DNA of 64,000 nucleotides from Sphingopyxis macrogoltabida (GCF_001314325.1 NZ_CP009429.1:2294501-2358500), one strand, 5' to 3'. Shown: positions 51,721 to 61,457, counted from the first letter of the stretch. Translations and numbers: made by a program. The notes: generated by a model not told the origin, from the letters alone.

Positions 51721-54171
51721 TCAGAAATCGAAGCCCAGCGTCAGACCATAGGTCCGAGGCGGGTTCGGGAAGCGTACCACGACGTTCGCGTTGCTGGCGA
51801 CCGCCGACCAGTAATAGCTGTTGAACAGATTCTTCGCCCACAGCGACACCGACCAGCCGCTTTCGCTCTTTACGCCGAGGCTGGCGTTGACGGTGCCATA
51901 GGCCTTGACCTTGTAGAGATCGAGATCCTCGAAGATCGTGTTCGACTTGCTCTGGTAGCGCGCGCTGACCGCGCCGGTCAGGTTGAGCGTATCGCTGACC
52001 GGCGTGTCATAGGCGAGCGTCAGGCTGCCCTGGAATTCGGGGCTGTAGATGAATTCGGCGCCGTCGAAATTCTCCGGCTGACCCGCCGCGTTGGTGCCGT
52101 TGTAATCGTCGATCCGCGTTTTCAGCCACAGCGCGTTGGCGGACAGCGTCAGGCCGGTCGCGGGGCGGACGGTGAGTTCGCCCTCGACGCCATAGGCTTT
52201 CGACTTCGGCACATTGTCGAGCCGCGACAGCGCCGTGTAGATCGGATCAGCGAAATAGGTGCTGATCTGCTTGTCGGCATAGTCATAATAGAAGGCCGAA
52301 AGATTGGCCTGCACCGCGCGGTCGGCGAGCGTCGCTTTCAGGCCGATTTCATATGCCGTCAGCTTTTCCTGCGTCACCGGCGCATTCTGACGCGCAAGAT
52401 TTGCCGCGTTGATCGGCGTCGTCCCCGATTTGTAGCCGCGCGACACCGACGCATAGACCAGCGTATCGCTGTTCGGCGACCAGTTGAGCGCGCCGCGCCA
52501 TGCGACATTATTCTCGTCGAGGACCGAACGCACTTCGCCGAAGGTACCGGTCACCGGATCGAAGGTGTTGCATTGCCCCTCGGTGATCTGGGGCGCGAGT
52601 ACGCCATAGGTCTGGAGATAGAGCGCGCGGTTCACGACGTTGACGTTGGGCAGCATGTTGCCGTTAAAGTCGCGCGAACAGCCGTTATAGTGCTGCTTGT
52701 CCTCGGTATAGCGAACCCCCGCGGTCAGCTTGAACTGGTCCGAAAGCTCCCAGTCGGCGTTGGCGAAGATGCTCCATGTCTTGGTGCGGATGCGGCCGAA
52801 ATCCTCGTAGGTCCGGAAAGCCTGGCTGAGCTCTGCCAGCGTATAGCCCCCCGAGTTGAAGATCGGGCTCGCGAGCAAGGGCGCGCCCGCGGCGCGGATC
52901 AGCCCGACATTGGCGTTCTGGCCCAGCATCGTCCGGTTCGAGTCGATGATCCGGTCGTTGGCGTAATAGGCGCCGACGAGCCAGGTCGCGGGGCCGCTTT
53001 CGCCTTCGATATGAACATCCTGCGCAAAGCTCTTGATCCGGCCGACGGTGTTCTGGAGCAGGATTTCGAACGGCGCGCCGCTCCAGTCGGAGAGCGCGTT
53101 GCGCTTGAAATCATTGTAGCTGGTGAGCGAAACGAGCTTCATCGTGTCGCCGAGATCCTGATCCCAGCGCAGCTTCAGCCCCCAGAAACGATTGTCTTCG
53201 GCGAGCGGGCCGTCGAGCCCGAGCCCGGTGCCGATATCGGCCGAGCGCTGCGCATAGGGCGCCCAGTCGGCCTGCGTTGCCTTGGTCGGAAAATTATTCG
53301 CCAGATAATCGGCGAGCCCCGGCGCGTTGAAGAAGCGCGAATTGCTGGTTCCCGTTGCCGGGTTGGTGGCGGGGGTAAAGCCGATCCCCTGCCCGACGAC
53401 GGTGTCGGACTTGTTCCGCCACCAGGTCACCGAGAGGTCGAAATGCGTGCCCGGGGCGGGATCGATCGCCAGCGAACCGCGGATGCCGAGCTTGTCGATC
53501 TTGCCCTGCCGCTCGCCGCGGCTGTTGCTGACCTGCCAGCCCTTGTCGCTGTTTTCGCTGCGGAACGCGATCCGCGCCGCAATCCCCTCGCCGAGCGGGC
53601 CCGAGATATGGCCGCCGATATTCCAGGTCTGATAATTGCCGAGGTCGGCCTTGATGCTGCCCTCGAAGCTGTCGGTCGGTTTTCCGGTAATGAAATTGAT
53701 CAGGCCGGCGGTCGTGTTGCGGCCATAGAGCGTGCCCTGCGGCCCTTTCAGCACCTCGACCCGCTCGAGATCCATCACCGGACCGGTGTTCATGATCGGA
53801 TAGGCGTAAGCGACTTCGTCCACATAAGTCCCGACCGTCGAAGTCGACGACAGGTTGATCGTGTTGAAGCCGATCCCGCGCAGCGTATAGGTGGGGACGC
53901 CCTGATAGCTTTGCGACACGGTAAAGCTCGGCGCGACCGCGGTCAGGTCGCGCACATCAGTGACGCGCAAGGCTTCGAGCGTGTCGCCGTCGACCGCCTG
54001 GATCGCCATGCCGACGTCGTTGATCGATTCCGCGCGGCGCTGCGCCGTGACGATAATCTCGCCCTCTGCCGATGCGGCGTCGGCGCCATCGGCGGCCGCT
54101 TCGGCTGCGAAAACGGGCGCGGCGAGCGCGATGCTGGTGCCCGCGAGCAGGAAAAACCGGATTGCCTTCAT
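51721..54171 (-). CDS. TonB-dependent receptor
   Basis: An 816-aa outer-membrane receptor starting at ATG 54171. It has a signal peptide (FFLLAGTSIALAAPVFAAEA), TonB-box region GEIIVTAQRRAESIND, plug motifs (LKGPQGTLYGRNTTAGLINF) and a barrel that ends in GLTLGFDF with terminal Phe. It is upstream of the MpaB-like gene and divergent from a LuxR regulator (54282). The ligand is unknown, but the neighbouring oxygenase and acyl-CoA dehydrogenases suggest a lipid or terpenoid-like compound. Confidence 0.92.
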   Translation of the reverse strand: MKAIRFFLLAGTSIALAAPVFAAEAAADGADAASAEGEIIVTAQRRAESINDVGMAIQAVDGDTLEALRVTDVRDLTAVAPSFTVSQSYQGVPTYTLRGIGFNTINLSSTSTVGTYVDEVAYAYPIMNTGPVMDLERVEVLKGPQGTLYGRNTTAGLINFITGKPTDSFEGSIKADLGNYQTWNIGGHISGPLGEGIAARIAFRSENSDKGWQVSNSRGERQGKIDKLGIRGSLAIDPAPGTHFDLSVTWWRNKSDTVVGQGIGFTPATNPATGTSNSRFFNAPGLADYLANNFPTKATQADWAPYAQRSADIGTGLGLDGPLAEDNRFWGLKLRWDQDLGDTMKLVSLTSYNDFKRNALSDWSGAPFEILLQNTVGRIKSFAQDVHIEGESGPATWLVGAYYANDRIIDSNRTMLGQNANVGLIRAAGAPLLASPIFNSGGYTLAELSQAFRTYEDFGRIRTKTWSIFANADWELSDQFKLTAGVRYTEDKQHYNGCSRDFNGNMLPNVNVVNRALYLQTYGVLAPQITEGQCNTFDPVTGTFGEVRSVLDENNVAWRGALNWSPNSDTLVYASVSRGYKSGTTPINAANLARQNAPVTQEKLTAYEIGLKATLADRAVQANLSAFYYDYADKQISTYFADPIYTALSRLDNVPKSKAYGVEGELTVRPATGLTLSANALWLKTRIDDYNGTNAAGQPENFDGAEFIYSPEFQGSLTLAYDTPVSDTLNLTGAVSARYQSKSNTIFEDLDLYKVKAYGTVNASLGVKSESGWSVSLWAKNLFNSYYWSAVASNANVVVRFPNPPRTYGLTLGFDF

Positions 54172-54281
54172 CTTACATCCTCCCTCAAACGGCTTGCCGC
54201 TGCATTCATCTTCGTGCGAACGTTGCGTGGCCGGACGATGCGAGAGGACAAAAATAAGGCCGCACGGACAAGCTGGCATCC

Positions 54282-55061
54282 GTGGCAGGATGGGGTGGAG
54301 GACAGGATCGCGTGACCGACTACCGAACGCAAAGCTGGAATGCGATGCCGGCGCTGATTGCCGCGGTTCAGGCTGCGGGCGATGCGATCGGCCTACCCTT
54401 CATTGCCGCGCAGGCCGATCTGGGCGACCCCGAACCGATGGGCGATGCCGAAGGACGCCCCTATGCCGAAACGAGCTTTCGCTGGATCGATCCCGACCAT
54501 GCCTATTGGCGCGACCGCAAGTTGGCGCTGCACATCGCCTTCCTCACCGCGGCACGGCTCGTCGCCGAGCCCTTCTTCTATAGCAAGGGGCGCCTGCACA
54601 CCTGGCGGCCGACCGGGCTGCTCGACGCGGTCGATTGTGAGCAGGCGAAGAACACGCCCAATTTCGGCGAGGCGATCGTCGCCCCGGTGCATTTGCCGCG
54701 CGGACTCGTCGGCGCGGTCTTCTGGTGCTCGCGCGAACCGGTCGGAGTCGAGGCGCTGTTCGGCAAACATGCCGGCGACCTGCACAATCTGGCGCTGAAG
54801 CTGGTCGCGACGCACAATGAGGCGCGCGGGCGCCCGCGCAACGCGACGGTGCCGCAGACGCTGACGCGGCGGGAGGTCCAGTGCCTGCGCTGGGCCGCGG
54901 CGGGCAAGACCGATGGCGAAATCGGGATCATCCTGTCGCTGTCGGTGTCGACGGTGCGCTTTCACCTCCGCAACGCGGCGACGAAGCTCGGCGCAACCGG
55001 GCGCGCGCAGTCGATCCAGCTCGCGGCCGGGCTCGGCTTCGTCGGCGCGCGCGCCGCCTGA
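54282..55061 (+). CDS. LuxR-type transcriptional regulator
   Basis: A 259-aa regulator (a GTG at 54312 is an alternative start). The N-terminal 180 residues resemble autoinducer-binding-like or GAF-type domains (FRWIDPDHAYWRDRKLALHIAFLTAARLVAEPFFYS). The C-terminal helix-turn-helix is LTRREVQCLRWAAAGKTDGEIGIILSLSVSTVRFHLRNAATKLGA. It is divergent from the TonB receptor gene across about 110 bp and precedes an acyl-CoA dehydrogenase in the same direction, so it probably controls both. No cognate LuxI gene is seen. Confidence 0.85.
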   Translation: MAGWGGGQDRVTDYRTQSWNAMPALIAAVQAAGDAIGLPFIAAQADLGDPEPMGDAEGRPYAETSFRWIDPDHAYWRDRKLALHIAFLTAARLVAEPFFYSKGRLHTWRPTGLLDAVDCEQAKNTPNFGEAIVAPVHLPRGLVGAVFWCSREPVGVEALFGKHAGDLHNLALKLVATHNEARGRPRNATVPQTLTRREVQCLRWAAAGKTDGEIGIILSLSVSTVRFHLRNAATKLGATGRAQSIQLAAGLGFVGARAA

Positions 55062-55109
55062 CGCAGGTGCCAGCTTGGCCTCGCTCCCGCGCCCCTCGAT
55101 AAGCCGCGC

Positions 55110-56240
55110 ATGGACATGCTGAACGATCCGGCGCTCACGGCTTTTCGGGGCGAGGTACGCGCCTTTCTCGACACCCGCCTCCCCCCTGAACTGCGCGACG
55201 CCGCGTGGCGCGCGACGAGCGTCTTCATCGACCCCGCGGTCACCCTGCCCTGGCAGCGTATATTGAACGCTCGCGGCTGGGCGGCGCCCGACTGGCCGGC
55301 CGAGTTCGGCGGCCCCGGCTGGGACGAGATGCAGCGCTATGTCTTCGCTGCCGAATGCGCGCGCGCCGGCGCACCGGGGCTCGCACCGATGGGGCTCAAG
55401 ATGGTCGCCCCGGTGATCATGCATTATGGCACGCCCGAACAGCGCGCCCATTATCTGCCGCGCATCCTGTCGGGCGAGGATTATTGGTGCCAGGGCTTTT
55501 CGGAGCCGGGCGCGGGGTCCGATCTTGCCGCACTGCAATTGCGCGCGGTGCCCGACGGCGACGATTATGTGCTGAACGGATCGAAAATCTGGACCACCCA
55601 CGCGCATTTCGCGAACCGTATGTTCGCGCTCGTCCGCACCTCGAACGAAGGCAGGCCGCAGGCGGGGATCAGCTTCCTGCTTCTCGACATGGCGACGCCG
55701 GGGATCACGGTCGAGCCGATCCGCACGCTGGCCGGCGACCATGAATTCAACCAGGTCTTTTTCGACGACGTCCGCGTACCGCAGGCGAACCGGCTGGGCG
55801 GCGAAAATGAAGGCTGGTCGGTCGCAAAGCATCTGCTGACCTTCGAACGCGGCGGCAAATATGCGCCGGCGTTGATCGCGCGGCTCGAACGGCTGCGCGC
55901 GCAGCAAAGCACCGACCCGCTCCTGCGCGCACGCCTCGAACGCGAAGTCGTCGGACTGCAAGCGCTGCAGGCGCTCGAACTCAAGGCGATGCGTGGGATC
56001 GGCGGCAGCCCGGCGCTCTATGCGTCGGCACTGAAAATCCTCGGCACCGAGGCTGCACAGCGTATCGACGTGCTGGCGTGCGACATCGCCGGCTACGCCG
56101 CCTGGGCCGACGCCGACGGGCAGACGCCCGCCGAACTGGCGGTTGCGGTACCGCGCTACCTCAACGACCGCGCCGCGAGCATCTATGCCGGCTCGAACGA
56201 AATCCAGCGCGACCTGATCGCCCGACTGATGCTCGGTTAA
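55110..56240 (+). CDS. acyl-CoA dehydrogenase family protein
   Basis: A 376-aa flavoprotein with FSEPGAGSDLAALQLRAV and KIWTTHAHFANRMFALVRTS (FAD and substrate binding), and the C-terminal block YAGSNEIQRDLIARLMLG. It lacks a clear catalytic Glu at the usual place, as expected for one subunit of the heterotetrameric acyl-CoA dehydrogenases that act on branched or sterol side chains. It converges on a second, shorter dehydrogenase with a shared TTAA stop. The substrate is inferred only. Confidence 0.88.
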   Translation: MDMLNDPALTAFRGEVRAFLDTRLPPELRDAAWRATSVFIDPAVTLPWQRILNARGWAAPDWPAEFGGPGWDEMQRYVFAAECARAGAPGLAPMGLKMVAPVIMHYGTPEQRAHYLPRILSGEDYWCQGFSEPGAGSDLAALQLRAVPDGDDYVLNGSKIWTTHAHFANRMFALVRTSNEGRPQAGISFLLLDMATPGITVEPIRTLAGDHEFNQVFFDDVRVPQANRLGGENEGWSVAKHLLTFERGGKYAPALIARLERLRAQQSTDPLLRARLEREVVGLQALQALELKAMRGIGGSPALYASALKILGTEAAQRIDVLACDIAGYAAWADADGQTPAELAVAVPRYLNDRAASIYAGSNEIQRDLIARLMLG

Positions 56241-57262
56241 GCCTCTGCCAAGCGTGCCGGATGGCCCGCCCGCGCGCCCATTGCCGCCGCGATTGCGAGC
56301 GCGCGCTTGAAATGGGCGCCGAGCGGCAAATCCTCGGTCAGGCCCATGGCACCGTGTATTTGCACCGCCCCCTCACCCACTATGCGCACCGCATCGGCGA
56401 TTTCGACACATGCAGACCGGACAATCGACGCGCGATCGAAACGATCCTCTTCGACCGCCGCGATCGCCGCTTCGACAAGTGCGGTTGCCTTCATCGCTGC
56501 CAACTGCATATCGACGAGGCGGTGGCGCAGCACCTGAAACGATCCGATCGCGGTCCCGAACTGTTTGCGCTGCCCCAGATAATCGACGCTTTGCGCAATC
56601 ATCCGCTGCATCAGGCCGACAGCCTCGGCGCAGCGACCGGCGAGGATCAGATCGTCTGCATAATCGGCGAGCGCGCGGGCATTGGCTCCGGCGGCGAGGC
56701 GTTCGGCATCGCCGGGTTTGAGCGCGAAGCAAAGATCGGCAGACACGCTGCCGTCATGCATGATGCGATGGCGCTGCTCGACCTTCGCGGGGTCGGCCGT
56801 GACGAGCAGCAGCGCGTTGCCGTCGGCGAACAGGAACAGGTCGGCCTCGGCCGCACCTGCCACCAGCAAGGCGGCGCCGCGGAGCGCCCCGTCGCCGCCG
56901 ACCGCCGGCATCGAGAGCGTCGTCGCCGGACAGACGGCGGCGGCACGAAGCGCGCCCGATGCCAGTCCCGGCAGCGTGGCGTGATCGGGCGCGACGCGCG
57001 CGAGCAACGCCGTCGCGGCGACATGCGACAGCCAGTCGGCACCCGCCAAGGTCGGCCCCAATTCCGCCATAACGAGCGCGATGTCAGTCGGCCCGCCGCC
57101 GAAGCCGCCCGCCGCCTCGGGCACGGCGAGACCCGCAAGGCCGAGCGTATCGGCCAGATCGCGCCATGACGGCCGCTCCTCGTCGGCCAGAAAGCGCTGC
57201 ACGCTGGCGCGCAGCAATCGCTGCGTCTCGCGAAGCGGAAGGTCGAGCAGGGGCATATCCAT
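56237..57262 (-). CDS. acyl-CoA dehydrogenase family protein, short form
   Basis: A 341-aa protein with the family pattern LLRASVQRFLADEERPSWRDLADTLGLAGLAVPEAAGGFGG at the N-terminus and RKQFGTAIGSFQVLRHRLVDMQ in the C-terminal helix domain. It is the type of partner subunit that carries the FAD contact of heterotetramers. It is on the opposite strand from the 55110 gene, with stops overlapping in TTAA, which is unusual for partner subunits. The 57263-57490 gap holds the GntR half-site. Confidence 0.85.
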   Translation of the reverse strand: MDMPLLDLPLRETQRLLRASVQRFLADEERPSWRDLADTLGLAGLAVPEAAGGFGGGPTDIALVMAELGPTLAGADWLSHVAATALLARVAPDHATLPGLASGALRAAAVCPATTLSMPAVGGDGALRGAALLVAGAAEADLFLFADGNALLLVTADPAKVEQRHRIMHDGSVSADLCFALKPGDAERLAAGANARALADYADDLILAGRCAEAVGLMQRMIAQSVDYLGQRKQFGTAIGSFQVLRHRLVDMQLAAMKATALVEAAIAAVEEDRFDRASIVRSACVEIADAVRIVGEGAVQIHGAMGLTEDLPLGAHFKRALAIAAAMGARAGHPARLAEA

Positions 57263-57421
57263 TCACTCCGCAGCCAAGGGAATAAGCGCCCTGGCCTCTT
57301 GCGTTCCTTGTTGTGCGGATTTCGACGGCCCGTCCAGCTAACGCCTGTATCAGTCTGCGCCGTTCGTGGCGGAACCCCGTCTCCCCGAACGCACTATCGG
57401 CTCGATTTCCCCGCGGCCCGC

Positions 57422-57434
57422 TTTTTATCCAATT
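57422..57434. promoter_or_regulatory. GntR half-site upstream of gntR
   Basis: TTTTTATCCAATT. It shares TTTTATCCAAT with the palindrome at 58227-58243 and the site at 63845-63854. It lies about 60 bp upstream of the GntR gene, consistent with autoregulation. Confidence 0.5.
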
Positions 57435-57490
57435 GCGCCAAAAGACCCATATGCTTATCATGAGCGGACAAGCTCAGGCGGGGAAAATTG

Positions 57491-58207
57491 GTGAAAAAGC
57501 CGGAAAAGAGGCAGCCGAAAATCGTCAGCCGCGTCAAGATCGCGGATTCGGTCACCGACGAAATCCGCCAACTCATCCTCTCGGGCGAGATCGCCGACGG
57601 ATCCCCCTTGCGGCAGGACGCACTCGCCGAGCAGATGGGGACCAGCCGGATCCCGGTCCGCGAGGCGCTTTCGCGGCTCGAAAGCGAAGGCCTTGTCGCC
57701 AGCTTTCCGCATAAGGGATATGTCGTCACCGGCCTGTCCCGCAGCGATATCGAAGAACTTTTCGATTTGCGCACCATGCTCGAACCCGATCTCATCCGCC
57801 ACGCCATTCCCAAAATGACCGAGGAGGATCTGGCGGCGGCGACGGCGATACTGGAGGAGTATGACGCCGCCCTGCTGACCGGCGACGTCGACACATGGGG
57901 CGATCTCAACCGGCAATTCCATATGGCACTCTATGCGCCGTCCGGCCGGGCGAAGACGCTCGATATCGTCCGCGGCCTGCTCGTCAACGCCGACCGTTAT
58001 ACGCGGCTGGTTCTGACGGTCGGCTACGGGATCGACAAGGCACAGGAAGATCATGGCGGCCTGCTGGATCTGTGCCGGCGCGGACTGATCAATCAGGCGG
58101 TGGCACTGACCCGCGATCATATCGAGCGCACCGGCGCCGACTTGCTCGAAATGCTCGATGCCCGCGACCGGGAAACGACGGGCGAGCCCGCTCCCGCAAC
58201 CGCCTGA
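57491..58207 (+). CDS. GntR family regulator (FCD domain)
   Basis: A 238-aa GntR/FadR-type regulator. GTG 57491 is used; a TTG lies one codon upstream. The winged helix is SVTDEIRQLILSGEIADGSPLRQDALAEQMGTSRIPVREALSRLESEGLV. The FCD ligand domain contains FDLRTMLEPDLIRHAI and DLNRQFHMALYAPSG. It is followed at once by a 17-bp palindrome and an operon for a cyclodeaminase and an oxidase, probably its targets. The inducer may be an amino acid or imino acid. Confidence 0.9.
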   Translation: MKKPEKRQPKIVSRVKIADSVTDEIRQLILSGEIADGSPLRQDALAEQMGTSRIPVREALSRLESEGLVASFPHKGYVVTGLSRSDIEELFDLRTMLEPDLIRHAIPKMTEEDLAAATAILEEYDAALLTGDVDTWGDLNRQFHMALYAPSGRAKTLDIVRGLLVNADRYTRLVLTVGYGIDKAQEDHGGLLDLCRRGLINQAVALTRDHIERTGADLLEMLDARDRETTGEPAPATA

Positions 58208-58226
58208 AGCGCGCCATAAAAAGATG

Positions 58227-58243
58227 TTGGATTTTTTATCCAA
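58227..58243. promoter_or_regulatory. GntR operator palindrome
   Basis: TTGGAT-TTTTT-ATCCAA, a perfect 6-bp inverted repeat with 5-bp centre, between gntR and the cyclodeaminase gene. Half of it (TTTTATCCAA) recurs at 57423-57432 and 63845-63854. Confidence 0.65.
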
Positions 58244-58264
58244 TCATCATAACATCACCCCGCT

Positions 58265-59224
58265 ATGGGAGATGAAGTGCTAGGGCATGGAGCGATGCGG
58301 ATGATCGGCGCCGGCGAGATCGTCGGAGCGCTGCCGTTTGCGGCGCTGGTCGATCATCTGGCCGTAGCGCTGCTACAGCCCGCGGCCGCGCCCCTGCGCC
58401 TTGGCGTATCGCGCGGCACGGGCCGCGAATTGCTTGTCATGCCGGCAATGTCCGACCGTTATGCCGGGGTGAAGGTGCTGACGGTCACGGCGAATAACGG
58501 ATCGAACGGGCTGCCGGTGATCGGCGGGCTGTTCATCTTCATCGACGCCCGCACCGGCGAGACGCTCGCGATCATGGATGCCGAAGAACTGACCGCGCGC
58601 CGCACCGCGGCGGTCTCGGCGCTGGCGGCGCGCGCGCTCGCGAAACCCGACGCGCGGCGGCTGCTCCTTCTGGGAACCGGGCATCTCGCGCCCTATCTCG
58701 CCGAGGCCCATGCGACCGTCCGGCCTGTCGATACGATCGAGGTCTGGGGCCGTTCGCCCGACAACGCGGCGCGGACCGCATCGGAAGTCGCGCGGCGGCT
58801 GCCGGAAGCCAAAGTGACGATCGCCAACGACCTCGCGGCCGCCGCACGGTGCGCCGACATCATTTCGGCGGCGACGCGTTCCACCGAGCCGCTGATCCGC
58901 GGCGAATGGGTCGCGCCGGGCACCCACGTCGATCTCGTCGGCGGCTATCGCCCCGACATGCGCGAGATCGACGACGAAGGCGTTCGCCAGTCGGCGATCT
59001 ACGTCGATACGATCGATGGCGCCCTGGCCGAGGCCGGCGATCTTCGCACCCCCCTGGACAATGGGGTGATCGGGCCCGACGCGATACGCGGCGATATCAG
59101 GGTCCTCGCCACGCATCCGCTTTCGCTGCCCGACGGCACCCGCACGCTGTTCAAGTCGGTCGGAACCGCGCTTGCCGATCTCGCCGCCGCCGAACTGGTC
59201 TGGGAGAAGCTCGGTGACGGATAG
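58265..59224 (+). CDS. ornithine cyclodeaminase/mu-crystallin family protein
   Basis: A 319-aa protein (ATG 58265; ATG 58295 is an alternative with AGGG at a suitable distance). It has the NAD-binding LLLLGTGHLAPYLAEAHA motif and the family blocks KVLTVTANNGSNGLPVIGGLFIFID and MDAEELTARRTAAVSALAARAL. Members are ornithine cyclodeaminases or delta1-pyrroline-2-carboxylate reductases. Next to a DadA-like oxidase it more likely reduces a pyrroline-2-carboxylate-type imine to proline. The stop overlaps the oxidase start by 11 nt. Confidence 0.88.
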   Translation: MGDEVLGHGAMRMIGAGEIVGALPFAALVDHLAVALLQPAAAPLRLGVSRGTGRELLVMPAMSDRYAGVKVLTVTANNGSNGLPVIGGLFIFIDARTGETLAIMDAEELTARRTAAVSALAARALAKPDARRLLLLGTGHLAPYLAEAHATVRPVDTIEVWGRSPDNAARTASEVARRLPEAKVTIANDLAAAARCADIISAATRSTEPLIRGEWVAPGTHVDLVGGYRPDMREIDDEGVRQSAIYVDTIDGALAEAGDLRTPLDNGVIGPDAIRGDIRVLATHPLSLPDGTRTLFKSVGTALADLAAAELVWEKLGDG

Positions 59225-60452
59225 CTCGACCTTCGTCGTCGGTGCGGGCATCGTGGGGCTGGCGACAGCAATCGAAGCACAACGCCGCGGCGACCGGGTG
59301 ACGCTGTTCGACGAAGCCGATCCGGGCATGGGCTGCTCTTTCGGCAACGCCGGGATCATTGCGGCGTCGGAAATCTTTCCGCTGATCACGCCCGGACGCA
59401 TCGCCAGCCTGCCGCGCATGCTGATGGCCCGCGATGCGCCTGCGGTCGTCCGCGCATCATCGCTACCGCACCTCCTGCCGTGGATGGCACGCGCGGCAAC
59501 GACGCTGTCTGCGGGACGGCAAGACAGAAATACGGGCGCGATCGCCGCACTCAACAATCGCTCGGTCGCGGCATGGCGCGACCTGCTGGGTCACTGCGGC
59601 CGGCCGGACCGGTTGCGCGAAAAGGGCATGATCCGGTTGATCCGCGATCCGCGCGACCGGGCCGAGCTCGAAGACGTCGGCGCGCGCCTCGCGCGTCACG
59701 GGCTACCGTCGCGCCTGCTCGGCCGGGAAGAGCTGCTGGCGCTCGAACCGGCGCTGGGCAAGGCGGCGGTCGGCGGCCTGCTCCACGAAAGCGACGCCGA
59801 CATCGGCGAGCCGCTCGCGCTCAGCCGGACGTTGCTGGCGCATTTTCACGCCGCCGGCGGAACGCTGATACGGCAACGCGCCATGGCGATCGGGTCGGGC
59901 GAAACATTCGCCGAACTGATCACCGACGCGAGGAGCCACTCCGCCGACCGGATCATGATCACGGCAGGCCTCGCATCGGATGCGCTGCTGCGGCCGCTCG
60001 GCGCGACCGTCCCCTTGCAGGCCGAGCGCGGTTATCATCTCGCTCTACCCGGCCTCGGCCGCCTTCTCGACCGGCCAGTCACCTTCCAGCGCGAATCCTG
60101 CGTGGCGACGCCGATGGGCGATACGCTCCGGCTGGCCGGAACGGTCGAGTTCGCCGACGTGGGCGCGCGGCCCGACTGGCGGCGGGCGCATTCTCTCGCA
60201 GCCTATGCCGGCCGCTACTTCGACGATTTTCATCCCGCACCGGATGCCGAAGTCTGGATGGGAAGCCGCCCGTCGCTGCCCGACTCGCTCCCCGCCATCG
60301 GCCGCCTCGCCGCGATGCCGCGGATCGGCTATGCGTTCGGGCACCAGCATCTGGGCATCACGCAGGCGGCGGTTTCGGCAAAGCTGCTCTGCGGCATCAT
60401 GGCCGACGACGCGCCGTTCGATCCCGCGCCTTACGACCTCGCCCGCTTCTGA
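59214..60452 (+). CDS. FAD-dependent oxidoreductase (DadA/D-amino-acid oxidase type)
   Basis: A 412-aa protein from GTG 59214, with the FAD-binding GAGIVGLATAIEAQRRG at the start and a second FAD-contact region MGCSFGNAGIIAASE. The C-terminal FAD segment is GYAFGHQHLGITQA. It fits D-amino-acid dehydrogenases such as D-proline or D-hydroxyproline dehydrogenase. Together with the cyclodeaminase-family protein it could interconvert D- and L-proline derivatives; this is inference from the pair. Confidence 0.85.
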   Translation: MTDSSTFVVGAGIVGLATAIEAQRRGDRVTLFDEADPGMGCSFGNAGIIAASEIFPLITPGRIASLPRMLMARDAPAVVRASSLPHLLPWMARAATTLSAGRQDRNTGAIAALNNRSVAAWRDLLGHCGRPDRLREKGMIRLIRDPRDRAELEDVGARLARHGLPSRLLGREELLALEPALGKAAVGGLLHESDADIGEPLALSRTLLAHFHAAGGTLIRQRAMAIGSGETFAELITDARSHSADRIMITAGLASDALLRPLGATVPLQAERGYHLALPGLGRLLDRPVTFQRESCVATPMGDTLRLAGTVEFADVGARPDWRRAHSLAAYAGRYFDDFHPAPDAEVWMGSRPSLPDSLPAIGRLAAMPRIGYAFGHQHLGITQAAVSAKLLCGIMADDAPFDPAPYDLARF

Positions 60453-60456
60453 CGCG

Positions 60457-61413
60457 TCAGGAGCCGATCCACGACAGCGTCGTCCCGATATCCATCTGGT
60501 CGTTGACGCGGTAGCGTCTGGGGAAGAAACCGGTCGCCTCCAGCGTCCCGGCATCGATCCGGCCCAGCGCGCGATCGAGGTCCGCGAGATCCTTCATGGT
60601 CAGCCAGGGCGCGGCATAGCCTTCGTTCCGGCGACAGCAATGCGCTGCCCACAGCCGGGTTTCGGGTGGTAGTTCCTTCAACAGCCGCTGCGCCGTTTGC
60701 CGGTAGTCGGCCCGGTTCGCGCCGGGCAGGAAAGCGTAAAGCATCGTCGGATAGATGAAATCGCCGGTGAACAGCCGGCCCCCGACCGCATCGTAGAGCG
60801 ATACCGATTGCGGTGTATGCCCGGGCGTCGACAGCAGGCGCAGCGTCCGCCCGCCAAGATCGATGGTCGCGCCGGGCTTGATCCATTCGGCCACCTCGAA
60901 CGCCGGCGTCTTAAGACCGTCGAACATACCGAGGAACTGATAACGGCCGGGGCTGAAACGGTTTCCGGCGACGTCGGCGCGGGTCGACGGCAGGTCGACG
61001 ATCGCAACACGGTCGCCCGCGCCGATGCCCGCGAGATGATCATAGTGCAGATGCGACGGCAATATGGTCACCGGCCGGTCGGTCAGGCCCTTGACCACTG
61101 GGTGCATGTCGCGCGTGCCCGAGCCCGCGTCGAACAGCAGCGCGCGCTTATCGCCGACGATCAGATAGGAATAATTCGCCTGATAATAGCGCGGCTCGCC
61201 GATCGCATAAACGCCCTCACCCAATTCCTCGACCGCGAAATAGTCGTCCGCCATCCCGCCCTTGGCGATCCTGACGGGGTCGGGCGACATCGCCGTCACC
61301 GGGTCGTTCAGCAGCGGCCAGCTTTCGACGTAGAGATAGGGTGCGAACCGCGCGGCCGCGACACCCGCGAAGGCCAACACCGCCAGCGACACTAGGAGAC
61401 CGCGACGCTTCAT
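60457..61413 (-). CDS. MBL-fold metallo-hydrolase
   Basis: A 318-aa protein with an N-terminal hydrophobic signal or anchor (GLLVSLAVLAFAGVAAARFAP). The zinc motif HxHxDH is SHLHYDHLAG (about residue 120), followed by STPGHTPQSVSLYD and FTGDFIYPTM. It is probably periplasmic. The start is 17 bp after the terminator of the frameshifted TonB receptor, on the same strand. Substrate unknown. Confidence 0.85.
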   Translation of the reverse strand: MKRRGLLVSLAVLAFAGVAAARFAPYLYVESWPLLNDPVTAMSPDPVRIAKGGMADDYFAVEELGEGVYAIGEPRYYQANYSYLIVGDKRALLFDAGSGTRDMHPVVKGLTDRPVTILPSHLHYDHLAGIGAGDRVAIVDLPSTRADVAGNRFSPGRYQFLGMFDGLKTPAFEVAEWIKPGATIDLGGRTLRLLSTPGHTPQSVSLYDAVGGRLFTGDFIYPTMLYAFLPGANRADYRQTAQRLLKELPPETRLWAAHCCRRNEGYAAPWLTMKDLADLDRALGRIDAGTLEATGFFPRRYRVNDQMDIGTTLSWIGS

Positions 61414-61429
61414 TCATTCCCCCAGCAAG

Positions 61430-61457
61430 AAAAGGCCCCGCCCTTACGGGCGAGGCC
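61430..61457 (-). terminator. intrinsic terminator after the third TonB receptor
   Basis: On the minus strand GGCCTCGCCC (61457-61448), loop GTAA, GGGCGGGGCC (61443-61434), with one G-U pair, followed by TTTT (61433-61430). It lies 8 bp past the receptor stop. Confidence 0.8.

Noticed and set aside
51700-54315. Long open frame on the plus strand (871 codons)
   Set aside because: Antisense of the TonB receptor at 51721-54171; composition (Arg/Glu/Ile blocks) is typical of shadow frames.
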